DNA of 9,419 nt from Oscillospiraceae bacterium (GTDB taxonomy: Bacteria > Bacillota > Clostridia > Oscillospirales > Acutalibacteraceae), in the NCBI GenBank assembly GCA_902774165.1, contig CACYHJ010000070.1:1-9419 (forward strand). The letters are read 5' to 3'. Under the pieces are notes generated by a model. It was not told the origin of the DNA, ran no database searches, and saw nothing but the letters and a program-made list of their open reading frames with translations. Below, in pieces: positions 5,907 to 9,419 of the stretch. Both the position numbers and the translations under genes were made by a program. Within the stretch, counting starts at the first letter, position 1; each line of letters begins with the position of its first letter.

Positions 5907-6839
5907 ATGAAAGACAACAATATTTTGGTTTCCGTCATGGCAGAGTTGGCGATTGAAAACGGCAAACCCTTCCCGCTTGAAAAAACGGGCCCCTTCGACG
6001 GGGATATCTCAAATCCCGAAGAATACTGTTTTATCGCGCTGGAAACGGCGCTGCGGGGATATCAGCCTGGCGAACTGATCGCCGCCGCGTCCTTCGGGGG
6101 GTATCCCGCGAAGGGCGTTCGGATGTTCCTTTTGAACACGGCCCTGAACGCGGCGGTGCGCGGAACGCACGGCGGCGTGATGTTCCTGTCAATGAACACG
6201 CCGGTAAGGGAGATCGTAAAGCGTTTCCTTTCGATCCTGTCCGGGTTGTCTCTGCCGCAGATCGAAGGACGGGGACTGAACGACAAAGAATGGAAAACGC
6301 TCTGCGACGCGTATTTTTCACTGCTCGGGCTGGATCTCCTGATGCCCGATATTCCCGATCCGTACACCGACGCCATCGACGCGCTGCTCGGGCGGGAGGA
6401 GCACGTCGGGTTGGTCGTGATCGACAGCATACAGGCTATGAGCGAAAACGATCCCGACGCCTGCAGAGGTTTCCGCGATAAAAACAAATCGGTCGCGTGC
6501 GAGCTTCACGGAATCGCAGCGGAAAAGAGAATTGCCGTTCTGTGCGGAGCGGTAATACCGCGGCCTCTGCATCGCGGCGAATCTGAACGCCCGTCGCTGG
6601 TCGATTTCAGCCGGACGGTCTGCGACCATGAATTTGCCAAAGTCATTCTGTTTTATGGAAACGCCCGCGCGCCGATGGAGCTGTACGCTGCGTCCGTCAA
6701 AAAAAACAGGTGCGGCTGCTGCGTCCGCGAGATCCTCGCGGCGGACGATTCCGGCAGGATGTCCGAATCGCCCGAACTGGAGGAGCTTTTCGGTGTATTT
6801 AATTTCATAACGATTCCGGATGATGAACTTCCCTTCTGA
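5907..6839 (+). CDS. DnaB-like RecA-fold pseudo-ATPase with SSB-type C-terminal tip (310 aa)
   Basis: Matches the C-terminal RecA-fold domain of replicative DnaB helicases by motif order: YQPGELIAAAS (52-62), a region in place of the P-loop, VMFLSM (91-96), LNDKEWKTLCDAYFSL (124-139), LGLDLLMPDIPDPYTDAI (140-157), Walker-B-like LVVIDSIQAM (169-178) keeping the Asp and Gln, and KKNRCG (265-270, the K-x-R-x-G loop). The P-loop GxGK[ST] is replaced by GGYPAKGV (64-71) and the catalytic Glu of the usual SLEM is missing (SMNT, 95-98). ATP hydrolysis is therefore unlikely. The DnaB N-terminal collar domain is also absent. The last residues, PDDELPF, closely copy the acidic tip of bacterial SSB (DDDLPF/DDDIPF), which binds many repair and replication proteins. 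AAAGGAG lies seven bases before the ATG. It sits between two LRR paralogues, 86 bases after LRR1. Confidence 0.85.
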   Translation: MKDNNILVSVMAELAIENGKPFPLEKTGPFDGDISNPEEYCFIALETALRGYQPGELIAAASFGGYPAKGVRMFLLNTALNAAVRGTHGGVMFLSMNTPVREIVKRFLSILSGLSLPQIEGRGLNDKEWKTLCDAYFSLLGLDLLMPDIPDPYTDAIDALLGREEHVGLVVIDSIQAMSENDPDACRGFRDKNKSVACELHGIAAEKRIAVLCGAVIPRPLHRGESERPSLVDFSRTVCDHEFAKVILFYGNARAPMELYAASVKKNRCGCCVREILAADDSGRMSESPELEELFGVFNFITIPDDELPF

Positions 6840-6840
6840 T

Positions 6841-6893
6841 CCGCGTCCGTCGTAAAAACGGATGCGGCAGCCGCATCCGTGCGGTCTCCGCGG
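6841..6893 (-). terminator. Strong palindrome after the DnaB-like gene, terminator-like on the minus strand
   Basis: ACGGATGCGG (6858-6867) and CCGCATCCGT (6871-6880) form a perfect 10-bp stem with a 3-base loop. On the minus strand it is followed by TTTT (5 T including the stem end), so it reads as an intrinsic terminator leftwards; on the plus strand the run of A precedes the stem. Outer arms CCGCG (6841-6845) and CGCGG (6889-6893) are also complementary, and TCCGT (6846-6850) offers an alternative pairing with ACGGA (6858-6862). For the plus-strand DnaB-like message it may act only as a 3' stabilising structure. Confidence 0.45.
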
Positions 6894-6955
6894 CGTTCGG
6901 CGGCAGGCTCTGCTGTATCTGTCTTGAAACGACAGAGGAATTATATATTAAAAGG
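6885..6955 (+). pseudogene. Relic of a second phosphatase gene (3' end only)
   Basis: The translation SAAFGGRLCCICLETTEELY aligns without gaps to the C-terminus of the metallophosphatase at 4166-4834 (AAAFGGRLGCLCLETMEKYN). At the DNA level, 6888-6955 matches about 4770-4840 over most bases. Many differences are third-position or conservative, as expected if the copy diverged while still coding and was truncated later. Everything upstream of about codon 200 of this second phosphatase is gone, replaced by the palindrome and the DnaB-like gene. The stop codon is lost and the frame runs on into LRR2. The remnant may survive because it carries the AAAAGG ribosome site of LRR2. Confidence 0.75.
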
Positions 6956-6964
6956 ATGGCGCCG

Positions 6965-8121
6965 ATGAGCAAGGTACACGATTTTGTCATTGAAAACGGT
7001 ATTTTGAAAGATTATTCGGGCACGGACGCGGAGGTCGTCGTGCCGGAAAGCGTGACAGAGATTGGATTTCGCGCTTTTTATAAAAAGGAGAATATTATCA
7101 GCGTAGAATTGCCGAAGAGTCTGAAAAGCATCGGCAGAGAGGCCTTTTTCCAGCGTAAAAATTAAAAAGCGTCTCTCTGCCGAAAAGCGTCAGAGAGATC
7201 AGAGCCGGCGCGTTTGAACGGTGCGCCGAGCTGTCGGAATTCGGCGAGGTAGATCGGAATACGGAGATCGGCGATGTCGCTTTCGCCGGATGCGATCTGC
7301 TTGCGGATCAAAACGGTTTTCTGATCGTCGGCGGCGTGTTCTGCAGGTATCTCGGTTCAGACTCGAATGTAATCATACCCGAAGGGATAAAAAAGATCGG
7401 CGTCGCGGCGTTCGACGGACGCGCGTCCGTGACGTCGGTCACGATCCCCGAAGGGGTAACGGAGATCGGCGAGCAGGCGTTTTTTCTGTGTGAAAACCTT
7501 GCGTCGGTCAACCTGCCCGATTCGCTCGTGACCATTGGCGAAGCCGCTTTCCGGGGCAGCAGCCTTGCGTCGCTCGCCCTGCCCGCTGGCGTAAAGGAGA
7601 TCGGCGATCAGGCGTTTCTTCATTGCGGCGGTCTTGCGGATGAAAACGGTTTCGTGATCGTCCGGGACGTCTTGTATTCCTACGTCGGCGATCGGGAGGT
7701 GGTCGCCGTCCCGGACGGCGTTTCCCGCATCGGCACGTTCGCGTTTTCCGGCAAAGAAAATCTGCGGCGCGTCCTTCTGCCCCGGAGCGTAAAAAGCATC
7801 GGGCTCGGTGCGTTTGAGGACTGTGAAAACCTCGCCCGGGTCGATCTGCCGGAACACCCGATGACGATCGAAGACCGGGCGTTCCGCGGCTGCCCGCTGT
7901 TTGCGGACGAGGCGGGATTTATTATTCTGCGCGGCACGCTTTTTGATTTCATCGGTGACGGAGAACGCGTCGAGATCCCGCAAAACGTGACGAGGATCGG
8001 AAGCCTCGCTTTCGATGGGAAAGGAAATCTCGTCAGCGTCGCCATACAAGACGGGTTGAAGGAGATCGCAGACGACGCGTTCTCCGATTGCCCGAAGCTG
8101 ACGCATATATTCAGGAAATAG
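6965..8121 (+). pseudogene. LRR2: second leucine-rich repeat gene, broken by a one-base frameshift
   Basis: Paralogue of LRR1: MSKVHDFVIENGILKDYSG aligns with MNHSDRFVIENGVLKEYNG. The start is ATG 6965, nine bases after AAAAGG; the ATG at 6956 is in frame but overlaps that site. The frame ends at TAA 7163-7165 after 66 codons, in the middle of a repeat. The next frame continues at once with LKSVSLPKSVREI and stays open to TAG at 8121. One missing base near 7156-7164 (an A or T in TAAAAATTAAAAAG) explains this exactly. The restored protein would be about 385 aa with some thirteen repeats in four modules, one module more than LRR1, again without a signal peptide. The downstream part keeps perfect repeat periodicity and no further stops, so the lesion is recent, or the frame is recovered by slippage, or it is a sequence error. 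Confidence 0.85.
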
Positions 8122-8137
8122 ACATGGGGGTAAAATC

Positions 8138-8212
8138 GTGAGGCTTGCTATGAAACGAAAGAATGAATTGACTAACAAACAGGAAAAAAAGACTGAAAGG
8201 AACAGCTATTAA
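8138..8212 (+). CDS. Possible small basic peptide (20-24 aa)
   Basis: A short frame encodes MKRKNELTNKQEKKTERNSY from ATG 8150, with GTGAGG six bases before it; a GTG start at 8138 with GGGGG upstream would add four residues. It is lysine-rich and hydrophilic. There is no homology I recognise, and the whole thing could be chance in an AT-rich spacer. It lies just upstream of the LexA-controlled promoter and is not part of that transcript. Confidence 0.2.
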   Translation: MRLAMKRKNELTNKQEKKTERNSY

Positions 8213-8228
8213 CACATCAAAATAACTG

Positions 8229-8257
8229 TTGACAAATCGCTTTCTTTATGATATATT
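8229..8257 (+). promoter_or_regulatory. Sigma-A-type promoter of the sigma-like gene
   Basis: TTGACA at 8229-8234 is followed after exactly 17 bases by TATATT at 8252-8257. Transcription should begin about 8263-8265, leaving a leader of some 50 bases before the TTG start at 8316. The -35 is perfect and the -10 matches five of six positions, so this is a strong promoter unless repressed. Confidence 0.85.
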
Positions 8258-8264
8258 ACTAAAA

Positions 8265-8278
8265 AGAACATATGTTCT
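8265..8278. promoter_or_regulatory. LexA (SOS, DinR/Cheo) box at the transcription start
   Basis: AGAACATATGTTCT is a perfect 14-bp palindrome whose core GAACATATGTTC equals the well-known Gram-positive LexA/DinR operator consensus (CGAACATATGTTCG). It begins eight bases after the -10 box and so covers the start point, an ideal place for repression. The gene downstream should be induced by DNA damage when LexA is cleaved. Confidence 0.85.
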
Positions 8279-8315
8279 GTTTTTCTTGTTTTAATCTGAA
8301 AAAGGAAGTGGTTTT

Positions 8316-9323
8316 TTGTCTGAAAGCTTTAATCTCGACTTTCTCGGTCTGACCGGTTCGATCGACGAAGAGGTCGCGCAGGCGATGTTTTCCGGCAAGG
8401 GCGATATTACCCGTCTGCCGTCGAATGAACAAAAGAGCGTCTCGCTTCCCTACGGCGCAACGGTTTATCCCCTCGCGCAAAAAATACTGAAAACCGAATG
8501 GGACAAGGAGATGCGCCGTCAGGGGATCAACGCATTTTCCGGCGACTACACGAAAGACCACCCGCCGACGCTGCTCAAAAACAAAAACGCGGAGGTGGTC
8601 GCCGCGCTCGCCGCGGAGCTTGCGCCGGAGATCCGATCGATCTTTGAAGATATCCCGACAGAAGAGATATCTGCTGCCGATGAAGCAGACGATACCCCGG
8701 CAGACCCGCTGCTCGATCTGCTGTTTGAAAACTACTTTCGCTCCATAATCTCCGGCATAAACGGCGCGCTCGACGCTAAAGCAGCGGCGCTCGGCGTAAC
8801 GGCAGATGAACTCCCGTTGGATGATTACACCGCTGCGCTGGACGGTTGGGCGGATGAAATGCTCGCACAGGAGCTTCCCGTAATGACGACCGGGCAGAGG
8901 GCAAAGGAAATTTTTCTGCTGTCGCGAAGTATCCCACAAGAGTCGGATTTTTCATCCCGGCCGCATAATCGCGCCAAAGAAGACGCATATCGAAAGCTGT
9001 ATCATACCCGTGCGGAGGTTACCGTTGTTCTGTTTCATGATGATATCAATGATCCGGAGCTTCGCGCGGCGGCAATGAATCAGGTGTCAGTGGAGGAGCT
9101 TGCAGCGGGGAGCGCCTATGTGGATGAGTTTTTAAAGACGCTGGGTAAGACGGATCGACAAATAACGGAGCTGCTGATGCAGAAATACACGCAGCAGGAA
9201 ATCGCGGATAAGCTCGGTGTGGGACAGTCCGCAGTGAGCAAACATATCAAAAAGATCCAAACGGCGCTGTTAAAATTCGATCCGGAGATCAAAAAGATTT
9301 TGCCGCTGTTCGGAAAAAAATAA
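8316..9323 (+). CDS. SOS-controlled sigma-70 region-4-like HTH protein (335 aa)
   Basis: The C-terminus (about 269-322) reads like sigma-70 region 4: EFLKTLGKTDRQITELLMQK, then YTQQEIADKLGVGQSAVSKH (a helix-turn-helix at 291-310) and IKKIQTALLKF. This part probably contacts DNA as in sigma factors or LuxR-type regulators. The first 230 residues are not recognised: a predicted soluble region with an acidic linker at about 112-131, and no sigma region 2 that I can see. It is therefore not a standard sigma factor and may be a dedicated regulator or anti-repressor. The start is TTG 8316, supported by AAGGAAGTG at 8302-8310 five bases upstream; no earlier ATG or GTG is in frame. A consensus promoter with a LexA box lies about 50 bases upstream, so SOS control is well supported. 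No clear terminator follows within the window. Confidence 0.88.
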   Translation: MSESFNLDFLGLTGSIDEEVAQAMFSGKGDITRLPSNEQKSVSLPYGATVYPLAQKILKTEWDKEMRRQGINAFSGDYTKDHPPTLLKNKNAEVVAALAAELAPEIRSIFEDIPTEEISAADEADDTPADPLLDLLFENYFRSIISGINGALDAKAAALGVTADELPLDDYTAALDGWADEMLAQELPVMTTGQRAKEIFLLSRSIPQESDFSSRPHNRAKEDAYRKLYHTRAEVTVVLFHDDINDPELRAAAMNQVSVEELAAGSAYVDEFLKTLGKTDRQITELLMQKYTQQEIADKLGVGQSAVSKHIKKIQTALLKFDPEIKKILPLFGKK

Positions 9324-9419
9324 AATAATTTTAAATAACTGGAATAATATTGCCCTGCTTATGTCGGTCTATCTATGGAAGGGCGAAAAACAAGGCGTTT
9401 GCATTCGCGTGCAGACGTC

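Noticed and set aside
7150..7170. Programmed -1 ribosomal frameshift in LRR2
   Set aside because: The in-frame heptamer T-AAA-AAT does not fit X-XXY-YYZ, and no downstream stimulatory structure was seen; a deletion is simpler.
7357..8178. Minus-strand open frame (273 codons) over LRR2
   Set aside because: The plus-strand frame has perfect LRR periodicity; the reverse frame follows from repeated GC-rich codons.
9361..9419. Frame MSVYLWKGEKQGVCIRVQT open to the window end
   Set aside because: No ribosome site at a proper distance and too short to judge; the rest of 9324-9419 shows nothing clear, only a weak GCCCT/AGGGC pairing.

Overview
The window looks like a piece of a Bacillota (Clostridia, probably Oscillospiraceae/Ruminococcaceae-type gut bacterium) chromosome. 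The reasons are strong AGGAGG-type ribosome sites, mid GC with AT-rich accessory patches, a Gram-positive type LexA box (GAACATATGTTC), and BspA-type leucine-rich repeat proteins. No rRNA, tRNA, CRISPR array or transposase gene was seen. Family assignments were made by eye from motifs, without any database search.

Layout. (1) 1-840: an acidic hypothetical protein, then in the same frame the 5'-truncated tail of what looks like a WYL-type regulator, closed by a perfect 11-bp hairpin. (2) 844-1710, minus strand: an AT-rich gene with uracil-DNA-glycosylase-like motifs, driven by a near-consensus promoter with a palindrome in its spacer. (3) 1709-3853, minus strand: a short (714 aa) DNA polymerase III alpha homologue with a damaged PHP metal site, a compacted palm and no C-terminal clamp/tau-binding half. 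(4) 3854-4165: a divergent intergenic region with a tandem 11-mer and several inverted repeats. (5) 4166-8121, plus strand: a PPP-type metallophosphatase, a cytosolic leucine-rich repeat protein (LRR1), a DnaB-like ATPase without a P-loop that ends in an SSB-like acidic tip, then a relic of a second phosphatase and a second, frameshifted LRR gene (LRR2). The phosphatase-LRR pair has clearly been duplicated. (6) 8122-9323: a consensus promoter overlapped at its start point by a perfect LexA box, driving a TTG-started protein with a sigma-70 region-4-like helix-turn-helix.

The most interesting theme is a set of replication-derived but degraded or trimmed proteins (short DnaE-like polymerase; DnaB-fold pseudo-ATPase with an SSB-type C-terminus) close to an SOS-controlled sigma-like regulator and a UDG-like protein. 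A damage-responsive accessory replication or repair module is a reasonable hypothesis. Gene order alone does not prove that these genes act together. The duplicated and broken genes show that the locus is also being rearranged and eroded.
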